From Rhizobium sp. P38BS-XIX (GTDB taxonomy: Bacteria > Pseudomonadota > Alphaproteobacteria > Rhizobiales > Rhizobiaceae): a stretch of 64,000 nt of DNA. The DNA lies in assembly GCF_012641435.1 (NCBI RefSeq), contig NZ_JABAIJ010000019.1:1-64000 (forward strand), read 5' to 3'. The position numbers and the translations under genes are program-made. Positions 1 through 8,584 of this stretch are shown here, piece after piece. Each line of letters starts with the position of its first letter. Position 1 is the stretch's first letter. The notes beneath the pieces were generated by a model. It worked only from the letters and a program-made list of their open reading frames with translations, did not search any database and was not told where the DNA came from.

Positions 1-338
1 CCGACGGCGAGCCGGTCAGGCTGCCGATCGCACCCGGCCGCGAGCAGCTCGAAGCCCATGCCGGCCGTCCCGTCGTCTTCGGCATCCGCCCCGAGGCGCT
101 GACCGACCCGGATGGCGCCGACCGCAATGCGCAGACCGTCTCCGAGAACGACTGCCTGATCGAGGTGGTCGAACCCGCCGGCTCCGACACCTTCGCCGTC
201 ATCAAGCTCGGCGGCAAGGAAGTCGTCGCTCGCCTGCGCGCCGATGCCCGCATCCACGCAGGCCAACACGCACGCCTCGCATTCAACCTCGACAAGGCCG
301 TCTTCTTCGATCCAAACTCTCAACTCAGAATCGCTTGA
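1..338 (+). CDS. Sugar ABC transporter ATP-binding protein, C-terminal part (UgpC/MalK type)
   Basis: This is the 3' end of a gene whose start lies outside the window; the frame is open from position 3 to a TGA at 336-338. The roughly 111 visible residues match the C-terminal TOBE region of MalK/UgpC-type ATPases, with the family motif GIRPEAL at about residues 28-34 of the fragment. In the family this domain follows the nucleotide-binding domain and helps subunit interaction or substrate-dependent control in sugar or glycerol-phosphate importers. The Walker motifs are not in view, so the substrate cannot be named. A GC-rich hairpin follows the stop codon, which suggests this is the last gene of its operon. 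Confidence 0.8.
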   Translation, partial: DGEPVRLPIAPGREQLEAHAGRPVVFGIRPEALTDPDGADRNAQTVSENDCLIEVVEPAGSDTFAVIKLGGKEVVARLRADARIHAGQHARLAFNLDKAVFFDPNSQLRIA

Positions 339-372
339 ACGGGGGATTGAGACCGGTATTCCATCATCTTCG

Positions 373-403
373 TCGGCGCGGTTTTGAGAAAGGACCGCGC
401 CGA
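373..403. terminator. Candidate intrinsic terminator after the ABC ATPase gene
   Basis: Perfect 10-bp inverted repeat TCGGCGCGGT (373-382) / ACCGCGCCGA (394-403) with an 11-nt loop, followed by TTGCTGTTTT. It lies between the plus-strand ATPase gene and the minus-strand TadG-like gene, so it could stop transcription from both sides. The T run is interrupted, which lowers confidence. Confidence 0.55.
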
Positions 404-569
404 TTGCTGTTTTATGATCACAGGCGAGGCGGTTCTGTTTTCCAGACGCCGATTCCTCTCCGTCAGTCTCTCAGCAACCGCCTCACGAGATCGCAGGCGA
501 GTTGCCGAAAGGAGAGGGTCTGGATCATGGGCGCGATTATACCCATGAAACGGCTGGCCGCCTCTTGTG

Positions 570-1919
570 TCAGCTCGACAGGCGTAGATTGGTGTTTGAC
601 GCCTTGACGAAAAGCGCATTCATCGCCGCTTGGAGGTCATCCGAGGGGCTGACTTCGAAATAGAGATTGTCGGACGCGCATTGCTTCAGCTGCGGGCCGA
701 TATGAGTCGCGAAAGGATTGATATAGGTATCCCATAGATGATCGCCGGTCAGCGGCACGTAGGTCGTGTAGAGGATGGCGATCTTGATATTGCGGCTCTT
801 GAGTGCATTGCATTGAGCCAAGTTGATGGGTTCGATACAGCGTTTCGAATCCGCCCAGCCGCCGCCACAGGTCGTCGTCTGCAAGGCGTCACTGACGCCG
901 TCCGTGACGAAGAAGAGAACCTGCTGTCTATTGGAGGAACTACTGCCCGTTCCGCCCGTTGAGGGCATCTCCTTGCCGATATCGGTCAAGGCGGTATCAA
1001 AGCTGGTGAGCGCATCGTCGTTGTAGCTATGGTGCGGCGTCACCATCAACTGTATCTGACCTGCTGCATTGCTTGCCGATGCCAGATCGGATGTCAATCC
1101 GATGATCTTCTGGATGGAATAGCCGGACTCGGATGCCATGCTGCCAAGTGTATATGCGGCGACCCGGAACTGGCCGGGTGTATTCTGCGAGGTATTGACT
1201 GTACTCAGCAGCGTATTGACCGATTTGGTCACCACATCGATGCGCAGGGTAACATTGTTGGCGCGGGCGATCAGATAGTCGCTATTCGGATCTTCATGAA
1301 AATTGCCGTTATTGTCGATGCTGCCCATATGACAGGCAAAGGCACAGTTTCGTCCGGCGGCATCGCCGGAGTTCGCCGTGGCGGTCTTCAGCTTATTGAT
1401 ATCCTGCTGCGTTGCGCCAATTCCCATCGAAGGAGAGTTATCGAGCAACATATAGAAATCGCTATAGCTCTCACTCTTGTAGACTGCCGTTGCACTACCG
1501 GAAACCGGCACTGTCATGTCGCCAAGGATCTGCATGAATGTTGTCGGAACCTGCGCCGAGAATGTCACTGTTGACGAGATGCTGCCGCCAGACTTCGTGA
1601 CTTTGACTGACACATCCAGCGGCAGCTGGGAGAGTTCGAATGTCCTCTGACCGAAAAAGATGTTCTTTCCATCTGTATCGCCCAATGTGATTTCGCCGTC
1701 CTGCGTCATCTTCTGGGCCTGCGCGAGTGCTGGCGAGGAGTCCGAGATCGCACCCACCGCTGCTGCATCGGCGGCTTCCATCAACTGAGTGCGGATCTGA
1801 TAGGCATTGGTGAGGTCGACGGCCATGCCTGCACAGCCTATGACGGGGATGATAAGCAGAGCTGTCAATACGCCGAAATTACCGCGGCGGTCTTTAAAGA
1901 AATTCTGAAATAAAGACAT
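570..1919 (-). CDS. TadG-like pilus assembly protein with von Willebrand A domain
   Basis: The 449-residue product starts with a short basic segment (residues 8-13), then one hydrophobic helix (about 14-35) and an AYQIRTQLMEAADAAA stretch typical of the N-terminal TadE/TadG domain of Flp/Tad pilus systems. From about residue 153 a von Willebrand factor A domain follows; its metal-binding DxSxS motif is visible as D160-N-S162-P-S164. Several cysteines (CAFAC, TTCGGG, KRC) suggest disulfides in an extracytoplasmic domain. TadG-type proteins are membrane-anchored and linked to surface attachment. No other tad/cpa genes lie in the window, so it appears to be an orphan copy. The ATG at 1919 precedes the typical RRGNFGVL start of this family. 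Confidence 0.8.
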   Translation of the reverse strand: MSLFQNFFKDRRGNFGVLTALLIIPVIGCAGMAVDLTNAYQIRTQLMEAADAAAVGAISDSSPALAQAQKMTQDGEITLGDTDGKNIFFGQRTFELSQLPLDVSVKVTKSGGSISSTVTFSAQVPTTFMQILGDMTVPVSGSATAVYKSESYSDFYMLLDNSPSMGIGATQQDINKLKTATANSGDAAGRNCAFACHMGSIDNNGNFHEDPNSDYLIARANNVTLRIDVVTKSVNTLLSTVNTSQNTPGQFRVAAYTLGSMASESGYSIQKIIGLTSDLASASNAAGQIQLMVTPHHSYNDDALTSFDTALTDIGKEMPSTGGTGSSSSNRQQVLFFVTDGVSDALQTTTCGGGWADSKRCIEPINLAQCNALKSRNIKIAILYTTYVPLTGDHLWDTYINPFATHIGPQLKQCASDNLYFEVSPSDDLQAAMNALFVKASNTNLRLSS

Positions 1920-2139
1920 TTTAGTCTAAAACCTTTAGCGGGCTAACCCTTTGATAGAGTTACCTCTTACAGGTCTTTGCTTTATTAAGAGTTAGGAGAC
2001 GACAGATTAGCTGCAATATAGGTGCGAAAGTTAGGAAATGTCTTCATTTTCTCGTGATGTATTTGTATTTGGCGCGTCTCTTAGTTGCTTCTCTATGGGT
2101 CTGCAGCAAATTCGCGAGGTATGTGAGATTTGCCTGATG

Positions 2140-3129
2140 TTATATGCGAACGACGGCAGCACCTCCGGAGAATCCGGCACCGGCTGCTGTCATGAGCAAG
2201 GTTTCTCCGCTGCCGAACCGCTTGTTGCAATTGGCGATAGAGAGCGAGAGCGGGATCGTCGCTGCCGACGAATTGCCATAGGTTTCAATCGTGCGCACCG
2301 TTCGTGCCGGATCGATGGTCAGATTGGCGCAGACCGCATCGAACATCCGTGCATTCGCCTGATGCGGGATGAAATGATCAATTTCGCCGGTGGCGATTCC
2401 AACGTCCGTCAGCGCACGTCGCGACGTCTCGGTCATCATGTCGACTGCTCTGGAGAAAACCATGCGGCCATCCCGCATCGACATCAGATAATCCTCCGAG
2501 CCGATCTCCCTGGAAAAGGGGCGGCTGCTTCCCCCCGCCGGGGTCTGGATCAGATCGTAGCCGCTTCCGTCGGATGACAGATCTACGGAAAGAAGGCCGC
2601 GTCGAGGATCGTGCGCGGGCTTGAGCACAACGGCGCCGGCGGCATCGGCGAAAAGTACCGCGCTCGCTCTTTCGGCAGGATTGATGCGGCGACTGAGGAT
2701 GTTCGCCGCGACGATCAGCACGGCGCGGCCATGCGTCCTGACGAAACCGTCGCCGAGGGCAAGTGCATACAGAAATCCGGAGCAGGCGCCGGCAAGATCG
2801 ATGGCGCCCGATCTCGCAAGGCCGAGCTTATGGGCGAGAAGCGGTGCCGAGGGCGGCAGCAGATGGTCGGGCGTCGAAGTCGCAAGCAGCGTCAGCGCGA
2901 TATCCTCGCCAGCTATGTCAGCGTCTTCGATTGCCATTCTTCCGGCGGCGGCGGCAAGCTCGCTCAGCGTCTCGCCATCTTCGGCCCAATACCGCGTTCT
3001 GATGCCGGTCCGCCGTTCGATCCAGCCAGCTTCCAGCCCAAGGCTCAGCTCGATTTCCGCGTTGTGCACGCACCGGCCTGGCACGGCGTGACCAAAGCCT
3101 GCCATGCGCGAAGAACGGCCGCCGTTCAT
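2140..3129 (-). CDS. bioZ: BioZ, 3-ketoacyl-ACP synthase III-like enzyme of biotin synthesis
   Basis: The 329-residue product is a KAS III (FabH) homologue. The catalytic triad is visible: Cys116 in GACSGF, His256 in PHQAN and Asn286 in YGNSSAA. BioZ of alphaproteobacteria is known to condense glutaryl-CoA (from lysine breakdown) with malonyl-ACP, giving the precursor that becomes pimeloyl-ACP, and so replaces the BioC/BioH route. Its place as last gene of bioBFDAZ supports BioZ rather than housekeeping FabH. Its ATG (3127-3129) overlaps the bioA stop by 4 nt (ATGA). An alternative start at Met9 (3105) would also fit the family N terminus. Confidence 0.93.
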   Translation of the reverse strand: MNGGRSSRMAGFGHAVPGRCVHNAEIELSLGLEAGWIERRTGIRTRYWAEDGETLSELAAAAGRMAIEDADIAGEDIALTLLATSTPDHLLPPSAPLLAHKLGLARSGAIDLAGACSGFLYALALGDGFVRTHGRAVLIVAANILSRRINPAERASAVLFADAAGAVVLKPAHDPRRGLLSVDLSSDGSGYDLIQTPAGGSSRPFSREIGSEDYLMSMRDGRMVFSRAVDMMTETSRRALTDVGIATGEIDHFIPHQANARMFDAVCANLTIDPARTVRTIETYGNSSAATIPLSLSIANCNKRFGSGETLLMTAAGAGFSGGAAVVRI

Positions 3130-4394
3130 TGTGCGTGTTCCAGAGCGATCGCCGCGACTTCGCCGATGGTGTCGTAGGCATATTCAAGCTCGCTCGTGGT
3201 GACACAATAGGGCGGCATCAGATAGAGAACATTGCCCAGGGGACGGATGAGCAGTCCGCGATCGCGAAACAGCCTGCGCATATGCGGGCCGACCTTCGCG
3301 AGATAGCCGCCCGCCGGAACGATGAGATCGAGTGCTGCGATCGTGCCCAGTTGCCGGATGTTGGCAAACCGCGCATCGGCCTCGTATCGGAGGAGATTCA
3401 GCCTGTGCGCAGTCTCGAGATCCCGGATGCGTTCGATCACGGGCTCGTTTCGCCAGACCTCGAGATTGGCAACCCCTGCGGCGCAGGCGATCGGGTTGGC
3501 GGTATAGGAACTCGAATGGAAGAAGGTTTTGCGCCGATCGGTTGACAGATGGGCGTCGAAGATATCGCCGGTCGCAAGTGTTGCCGCCAGTGGCAGCGCG
3601 CCACCGGTCAGACCTTTCGACGTGCAGAGAATGTCGGGCGTCAAGCCGGCCTGTTCGCAGGCGAACATCGTTCCGGTTCGACCCCAGCCGGTCATCACCT
3701 CGTCGGCAATGAAAAGGCAACCGTGCTGCTCGGCAATCTTCTTCAATCCTGCCAGCAACGTGGCGCCGTAAATCTTCATGCCGCCGGCGCCGAGGATTAG
3801 CGGCTCTATCAGCAGGGCCGCGACGCGACCGGTACGGCAGAACGCCTCGAACCGATCGAGTGTGTCCTGCTCTGAGTTCGCTTCCGGAAAGGGAAGCCTG
3901 TCGACACCAAATAGCAGCGGTTCATAGGCGGCGTTGAAGACGCCGCGTTCTCCGGTCGACATCGTGCCGATCGTATCGCCGTGATAGCCGTGCTCCATGA
4001 CAACGATCCGGTCGCGCGGTTCTCCCTGGTTGTGAAAATAGCCGAGCGCCATTTTGACCGCGACTTCTACCGCGGTCGAACCGCTATCGGAATAAAAAAC
4101 ATGCTTTAATCCCGCAGGCGCAATCCCGATCAATCCTTCCGCGAGCCGCTCGGCCGCCTCATGCGAGAATTCGGCGAAGATGATCTGGTCATAGGCTTCG
4201 GTTGCTGCTCGAATTGCCTCCATGATCGTCGGGTGGCGGTGGCCATGGGTGATGACCCACCAGGACGAGATCGCATCGAGGATACGATTGCCGTCTTCAT
4301 CCGTGAGATAAGCACCTTGCGTGGACGCGATGCGCTTCATCGGCGGTTCGAGTGCATGCTGGGTAAAGGGATGCCAGACGGTCGAACGGTTCAT
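3126..4394 (-). CDS. bioA: Adenosylmethionine-8-amino-7-oxononanoate aminotransferase
   Basis: The 422-residue PLP enzyme transfers an amino group from S-adenosylmethionine to KAPA, giving DAPA, the third of the four late steps of biotin synthesis. Class III aminotransferase features are clear: SGSTAVEVAVKMA (about 104-116), the IADEVMTGWGRTG block with Asp231, and Lys260 in TSKGLTGG as the PLP-binding lysine. The N-terminal WHPFTQH is typical of BioA. I chose the ATG at 4394 because it overlaps the bioD stop by 4 nt (ATGA), as at the other junctions; a GTG six bases upstream (4400) is possible. It overlaps bioZ by 4 nt. Confidence 0.95.
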   Translation of the reverse strand: MNRSTVWHPFTQHALEPPMKRIASTQGAYLTDEDGNRILDAISSWWVITHGHRHPTIMEAIRAATEAYDQIIFAEFSHEAAERLAEGLIGIAPAGLKHVFYSDSGSTAVEVAVKMALGYFHNQGEPRDRIVVMEHGYHGDTIGTMSTGERGVFNAAYEPLLFGVDRLPFPEANSEQDTLDRFEAFCRTGRVAALLIEPLILGAGGMKIYGATLLAGLKKIAEQHGCLFIADEVMTGWGRTGTMFACEQAGLTPDILCTSKGLTGGALPLAATLATGDIFDAHLSTDRRKTFFHSSSYTANPIACAAGVANLEVWRNEPVIERIRDLETAHRLNLLRYEADARFANIRQLGTIAALDLIVPAGGYLAKVGPHMRRLFRDRGLLIRPLGNVLYLMPPYCVTTSELEYAYDTIGEVAAIALEHAQ

Positions 4395-5029
4395 GGCCAC
4401 GACTCCGAAAAAGTGCTCACATTAAAATTGTCGCGAAAGGCTCGATGGAGTGCGTCGGCATCGATGTCCGCCATCCATGGCAGACGTCCGAGCAGGCGGC
4501 AGCGGCCCATCTTTTCGATGATGCGTTGCGTTTCCGAATTTTCGTCGCCGACAAAGGCAATGCCGAACACCGGAGTGTTGCGTTGCCTCAAGGCCTCGAG
4601 CGACAGCAATGTGTGATTGATCGTGCCCAACGACGTCCGCGCACAGAGAATGACGGGGATCTGCCAGCGCGCAAAGAGATCGGCGAAGACGAGGTCGTCC
4701 GTCAACGGGACCAGAAGTCCGCCAGCGCCTTCGATGATCAGCGGTCCCTCGACCTCTGGCGGCTGGAGCCGCGCGCTTTCGATCTCAACGCCGTCGAGAC
4801 GAGCGGAAAGATGTGGCGAGGCGGGCGTTCTTAGGCGATAGGCCTCCGGCAGAATCTGTTGGGGAGAGACGCCGCTCAGCCGCAGTACAGTTTCGCTGTC
4901 GGTCTCCTCGTCCAGACCTGACTGGACGGGCTTCCAGTAGCGGGCGTTGAGAGCTCCGGTCAGGCCGGCTGAAAAAATCGTCTTGCCTATCCCCGTATCG
5001 GTGCCGGTTACGACGTATCGGGGCATCAT
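4391..5029 (-). CDS. bioD: Dethiobiotin synthetase
   Basis: The 212-residue ATP-dependent enzyme closes the ureido ring on DAPA to give dethiobiotin. The P-loop GTDTGIGKT lies at residues 9-17 and EGAGG, a second family motif, is near residue 105. Two ATGs in tandem are available (5029 and 5026); the first overlaps the bioF stop as ATGA, so it is preferred. A longer reading frame to 5062 exists but would add 11 residues that precede the usual BioD start. It sits between bioF and bioA in the operon. Confidence 0.94.
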   Translation of the reverse strand: MMPRYVVTGTDTGIGKTIFSAGLTGALNARYWKPVQSGLDEETDSETVLRLSGVSPQQILPEAYRLRTPASPHLSARLDGVEIESARLQPPEVEGPLIIEGAGGLLVPLTDDLVFADLFARWQIPVILCARTSLGTINHTLLSLEALRQRNTPVFGIAFVGDENSETQRIIEKMGRCRLLGRLPWMADIDADALHRAFRDNFNVSTFSESWP

Positions 5030-6174
5030 GCTTTCTCTCCATCCATTATGGTTGCGAGGCATTCGATCATGTCGGCGATCTGGCCCTCATCGATATTGAG
5101 CGTGATGGAAACGCGCAGCCGTGCCGTGCCTTCGGGCACCGTTGGCGGCCGGATGGCCCTGACATCGAAGCCTTCGCTGCGCATGCGCTCGGCAATGCGC
5201 AACGCAGCCGCATTGTCGCCAATCATGATCGGCAGGATCTGCGAGCCGCTACCCGAATTGAGTCCGAGTTTCGACCGCAATCGATCGCCGGCAAAATCTT
5301 TCAGCGCGGTGAGACGGCTGCGGCGCTCGGGCTCGTCTTCGATCATGTGCAGCGCTTCGCGCACGCCCGCCGCCATCAGTGGCGACGGTGCCGTGGAATA
5401 GATGAAGCTGCGGGCGCGATTGACCATATAGTCGGCCAGCACGCCCGGCAGCCCCAACAGCGCACCGGACATGCCGAGTGCTTTGCCGCAAGTATGCAGC
5501 ACGAGCACATTGCCGGCGGTCTCCAGATCCGAAGCAAGACCGCGACCACCAGGGCCGAAAACGCCGGTGGCATGTGCCTCGTCGACGACAAGAAGTCCGC
5601 CGTGCCGGTCCGCCAATTCCTTAAGGTCGAAGAGCGGTGCCCGATCTCCATCCATCGAATAGAGGCTTTCAACGGCGATCCAGACGCACCTCCTGCCGCC
5701 CCGCTTGCGCCAAATCCCGATCGCCTTGTCGAACGCCTCGACATCGTTATGTGGCACGGCCAAAGTTTCCGCCTTGCTTGCCGAAATACCGTCACGAGCG
5801 CTCGCGTGAATAAGGGTATCGTAGACGATGAGGTCGCCGCGTTGCGGCAAGCAGGAAAAAAGCGCGACGTTTGCGGCAAAGCCGCTGCCGAAATAGAGCA
5901 CTCTTTCCGTTGCGAAGAATGCAGCCGCCTCCGTCTCCAAGGCTTCGTGCATCCAGTGATTGCCCCGTAACAGTCGGGAGCCGCCGGCGCCGGCAGGTAC
6001 GCCAGCCTCCAGCGCTGCCGATATTGCTGCTTTCATGCGCGGCGCGTTGGCAAGCCCGAGATAGTCGTTCGAGGTAAAGTCCGCGCCCTGGTGCGGCACG
6101 AGATCGCGAATTCTCGACCTGCGCCTGAGACCGGCAAGTGTTGCCTCATGGCGGCCAAAGGCCGGCGCGCTCAA
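5026..6174 (-). CDS. bioF: 8-amino-7-oxononanoate synthase
   Basis: The 382-residue alpha-oxoamine synthase is PLP-dependent and condenses pimeloyl-ACP with alanine to form KAPA. Visible family features are TSNDYLGL (34-41), VDEAHATGVFGPGGRG (Asp198, His201) and the PLP lysine Lys231 in HTCGKALG. The start is inferred to be a TTG at 6174, overlapping the bioB stop by 4 nt (TTGA). The next in-frame ATG is 47 codons inside and would remove conserved sequence. A TTG start at the second gene of the operon may lower its translation relative to bioB, or tie it to bioB by coupling. Confidence 0.94.
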   Translation of the reverse strand: MSAPAFGRHEATLAGLRRRSRIRDLVPHQGADFTSNDYLGLANAPRMKAAISAALEAGVPAGAGGSRLLRGNHWMHEALETEAAAFFATERVLYFGSGFAANVALFSCLPQRGDLIVYDTLIHASARDGISASKAETLAVPHNDVEAFDKAIGIWRKRGGRRCVWIAVESLYSMDGDRAPLFDLKELADRHGGLLVVDEAHATGVFGPGGRGLASDLETAGNVLVLHTCGKALGMSGALLGLPGVLADYMVNRARSFIYSTAPSPLMAAGVREALHMIEDEPERRSRLTALKDFAGDRLRSKLGLNSGSGSQILPIMIGDNAAALRIAERMRSEGFDVRAIRPPTVPEGTARLRVSITLNIDEGQIADMIECLATIMDGEKA

Positions 6175-7175
6175 CGCAACGGCTCCAGGGGCATGGATTT
6201 CAGGCCAAGCTTGCGGAACAGCGCGCTATCGTGATCCTCGCCGGGATTCTCCGTTGTCAAAAGCGTTTCGCCAACGAAGATCGAATTGGCTCCGGCAAAG
6301 AAGCAAAGTGCCTGCATTTCGTCGCTCATGCTTGTGCGCCCCGCAGACAGGCGCACGTGCGAAGACGGCATGAGAATCCGTGCGAGCGCGACTGTGCGGA
6401 TGAAATCGATCGGATCGACCGGCGCGGCATCGCCGAGCTTGGAGCCGGGGATCGGTATCAGCATGTTGATTGGCACGCTTTCTGGTGGCGTGGGCAAATT
6501 GGCGAGTGTCACGAGCATCGAAATGCGGTCCTCGATCGTCTCGCCCATGCCCAGGATGCCGCCCGAGCAGACCTTGATGCCCGCATTGCGCACGTTGGCA
6601 AGCGTATCCAGCCGGTCCTGGAACGTTCGCGTCGTGATGATCTGCGAATAATAGCGCTCTGACGTATCGACATTGTGGTTGTAGTAATCGAGGCCTGCCT
6701 CGGCGAGTTTTGCCGATTGTTCAGCCGTAAGCATCCCGAGCGTGATGCAGGTTTCCATCCCGAGCGCACGGACGCCTTCGACCATGGCGACAAGCGCGTC
6801 CATATCGCGGTCCTTGGGATTGCGCCACGCAGCGCCCATGCAATAGCGCGTCGCCCCTTTTTCCTGCGCCTTGCGGGCCTCGGTGAGCACGCGCTCAACT
6901 TCCATGAGTTTGGATGCCTTAAGGCCCGTCGGGTTGTGGGCGGACTGGCTACAATAGCCGCAGTCTTCAGGACAGCCGCCGGTTTTGATCGACAGAAGCT
7001 GGCTCATCTGGATGGCGTTGGGATCGAAATTCCTGCGATGGACTTCGTGGGCACGGAACAAGAGATCGTTGAAGGGTAAATTATAGATAATTTGTGCGTT
7101 CTCGATCGTTGTTGTAGGCGTGGCGGTCGAGAAATGCGTTGAATCATCCTGTTTTGATATCGGAAGCTGATCCAT
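6171..7175 (-). CDS. bioB: Biotin synthase (radical SAM)
   Basis: The 334-residue radical SAM enzyme inserts sulfur into dethiobiotin, the last step of biotin synthesis. The [4Fe-4S]-binding CxxxCxxC motif is at Cys68, Cys72 and Cys75 (GGCPEDCGYCSQS). The start at 7175 is well supported by a strong Shine-Dalgarno sequence, AAGGAGGA (read on the minus strand, 7188-7181), five bases before the ATG. It leads the bioBFDAZ operon. BioR-like boxes lie upstream and, unusually, one exact box lies within codons 29-32, suggesting biotin-dependent repression by a GntR-family BioR that is not encoded in this window. Confidence 0.96.
   Translation of the reverse strand: MDQLPISKQDDSTHFSTATPTTTIENAQIIYNLPFNDLLFRAHEVHRRNFDPNAIQMSQLLSIKTGGCPEDCGYCSQSAHNPTGLKASKLMEVERVLTEARKAQEKGATRYCMGAAWRNPKDRDMDALVAMVEGVRALGMETCITLGMLTAEQSAKLAEAGLDYYNHNVDTSERYYSQIITTRTFQDRLDTLANVRNAGIKVCSGGILGMGETIEDRISMLVTLANLPTPPESVPINMLIPIPGSKLGDAAPVDPIDFIRTVALARILMPSSHVRLSAGRTSMSDEMQALCFFAGANSIFVGETLLTTENPGEDHDSALFRKLGLKSMPLEPLR
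7081..7090. promoter_or_regulatory. Exact BioR-type box inside the 5' end of bioB
   Basis: TTATAGATAA matches the published alphaproteobacterial BioR consensus TTATMKATAA at every position. It lies about 85 bases inside bioB, in codons for the conserved Ile-Ile-Tyr-Asn stretch, so it may be a roadblock-type operator or a chance match constrained by coding. Confidence 0.45.
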
Positions 7176-7510
7176 AAGAGTCCTCCTTGAGCGAATCTAT
7201 AGATATCCAAATAATTTTATCTATTATTTTTGACAAGAGGGTATTGCGCAAGAGGCCATGGGCTGTAGCGCTGCGATCTCGAATGCAACCAAGCAATCGC
7301 GAAGTAGGCTGTAGCTTTGGCGAGGGATGCGCGCTCGACCTCTGTTGTCCCTGTATCCCAGGTAAAATTCTGCCGACGAGGTCGTTCGCTTCTCAAGATG
7401 TCGACGGTCAAGGCATGGCAGATTTTCTGCTCTGAATGGCAGTTTTTGAACACTTTCCACTTGGCCGGCCAGCGCTTATGGCTTGAACACTCAGGTAGGA
7501 GGAAAGCACA
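7176..7510. other. Divergent intergenic region between bioB and a Gfo/Idh gene
   Basis: The first 65 bases hold the bioB Shine-Dalgarno, the AT-rich bioB promoter and the BioR-like boxes. The rest, up to the AGGAGG at about 7498, should carry the promoter of the rightward oxidoreductase gene. I see no further gene in it. Confidence 0.6.
7197..7226. promoter_or_regulatory. Two degenerate BioR-like boxes in the bioB promoter region
   Basis: CTATAGATAT (7197-7206, 8/10 match) and TTATCTATTA (7217-7226, 9/10 match) resemble the BioR palindrome TTATMKATAA. Their centres are exactly 20 bp apart, about two helical turns. On the minus strand a TTGTCA -35-like element lies just upstream (at about 7235-7230), so the boxes would overlap the core promoter of bioBFDAZ, a position suited to repression. 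Confidence 0.6.
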
Positions 7511-8503
7511 TTGCTGCGTTGGGGATTTCTGGGCACGAGCTTTATTTCGCACACGATGGCGCGGGCGATTGCCAATAGCGACAATTCGCAACTGCTGGCG
7601 GTTTACGGCCGTGACCCTGGAAGATTGCAGGCTTTCGCAAGCGAGTATGGCGTTGCGCGGTGCTATGAGAGCATCGAGGCGCTCGCCGCTGACGCCGATG
7701 TGGATGTCGTCTATGTCGGCTTGCCAAACGATGTTCACGCCGCGGCCGTCATCAGTGTGGCAGCGCAGGGAAAAGCCATTCTTTGCGAAAAGTCCCTGAC
7801 GACGGATAGGGATGATGCCAATGCGCTGGCCCGCGCCGTCAGTCAAAGCGGCGCGTTCTTCGTGGAGGGGCTGATGTATCTCAGTCACCCGCTGATCGCA
7901 GCTTTTGGCGATGTCATCGCGTCGGGACGATTGGGGCGCTTGCGGACCATTTCCGCCACCTATGCGGCCGACATATGGAATGTCGTCAATCCGAATGGCG
8001 GCGGGACGATTTTCAATCTCGGCTGCTATCCGGCCTCGCTGCTGCATTATGTCCTGCAGACGGCCTTCGGCGATGGTGCCTTTTCGCAAAGGCAGATGTC
8101 AGCCTTCGGCAATCGATCGTCTAAGGACGGAAATATTTGTGATACGACGGCGCTCGTGCAATTTGAAAGCGGCCTGCTTGCGTCGCTCGCCAGCACGGAT
8201 AGTTTCGGCATGTCGCACGACTTCACCGTGCGTGGAGAGCTTGGCTCCGTCCGTTTCGTCACCAATCCATGGCTTCCGGTCGCCGGTGAAAACAGCTTTG
8301 AGGTAGAGATCTACGGGCAAGCTCCGGAAAAGACGGTCTTGATCTCCAGATACGATGCCTTCGATTCCCAGGTGCAGATGGTCGAAAACTGCCTCGGCAA
8401 CGGACGCACTGAGGCACCGCGGCCGTCGCCGAGAATGAGGGATTCACTCGATATCATGGGCTTCCTGACGGAGTGGCAGGCTCTTGCCGCCAAAACGGCA
8501 TAG
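7511..8503 (+). CDS. Gfo/Idh/MocA family oxidoreductase
   Basis: The 330-residue product is an NAD(P)-dependent dehydrogenase-type protein. The N-terminal Rossmann fold starts directly at residue 3 (WGFLGTSFIS, a GxLGxS variant of the usual glycine motif), and the family Glu-Lys motif is at E93-K94 in CEKSLT. The C-terminal half is the usual alpha/beta dimerisation and substrate domain. The start is a TTG at 7511, backed by TAGGAGGA about eight bases upstream; no ATG fits the Rossmann start. Substrates in this family are sugars, inositols or related compounds, and nothing nearby identifies the one used here. It appears monocistronic, with a hairpin after the stop. Confidence 0.85.
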   Translation: MLRWGFLGTSFISHTMARAIANSDNSQLLAVYGRDPGRLQAFASEYGVARCYESIEALAADADVDVVYVGLPNDVHAAAVISVAAQGKAILCEKSLTTDRDDANALARAVSQSGAFFVEGLMYLSHPLIAAFGDVIASGRLGRLRTISATYAADIWNVVNPNGGGTIFNLGCYPASLLHYVLQTAFGDGAFSQRQMSAFGNRSSKDGNICDTTALVQFESGLLASLASTDSFGMSHDFTVRGELGSVRFVTNPWLPVAGENSFEVEIYGQAPEKTVLISRYDAFDSQVQMVENCLGNGRTEAPRPSPRMRDSLDIMGFLTEWQALAAKTA

Positions 8504-8542
8504 GCTGGTAGCGCTAGTGAAGCGGGCCGATCTGCGGACTTT

Positions 8543-8566
8543 GGCTTCGGCGCGATTGCCGAAGCC
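8543..8566. terminator. Hairpin between convergent genes, likely bidirectional terminator
   Basis: Perfect 9-bp stem GGCTTCGGC / GCCGAAGCC with a 6-nt loop between the stops of the rightward Gfo/Idh gene and the leftward SDR gene. GTTTGCTG follows on the plus strand. Confidence 0.6.
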
Positions 8567-8584
8567 GTTTGCTGTACTGAGGGG

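Noticed and set aside
7217..8089. 290-codon minus-strand open frame overlapping the bioB promoter
   Set aside because: It is antisense to the Gfo/Idh gene and lacks a ribosome site or domain.
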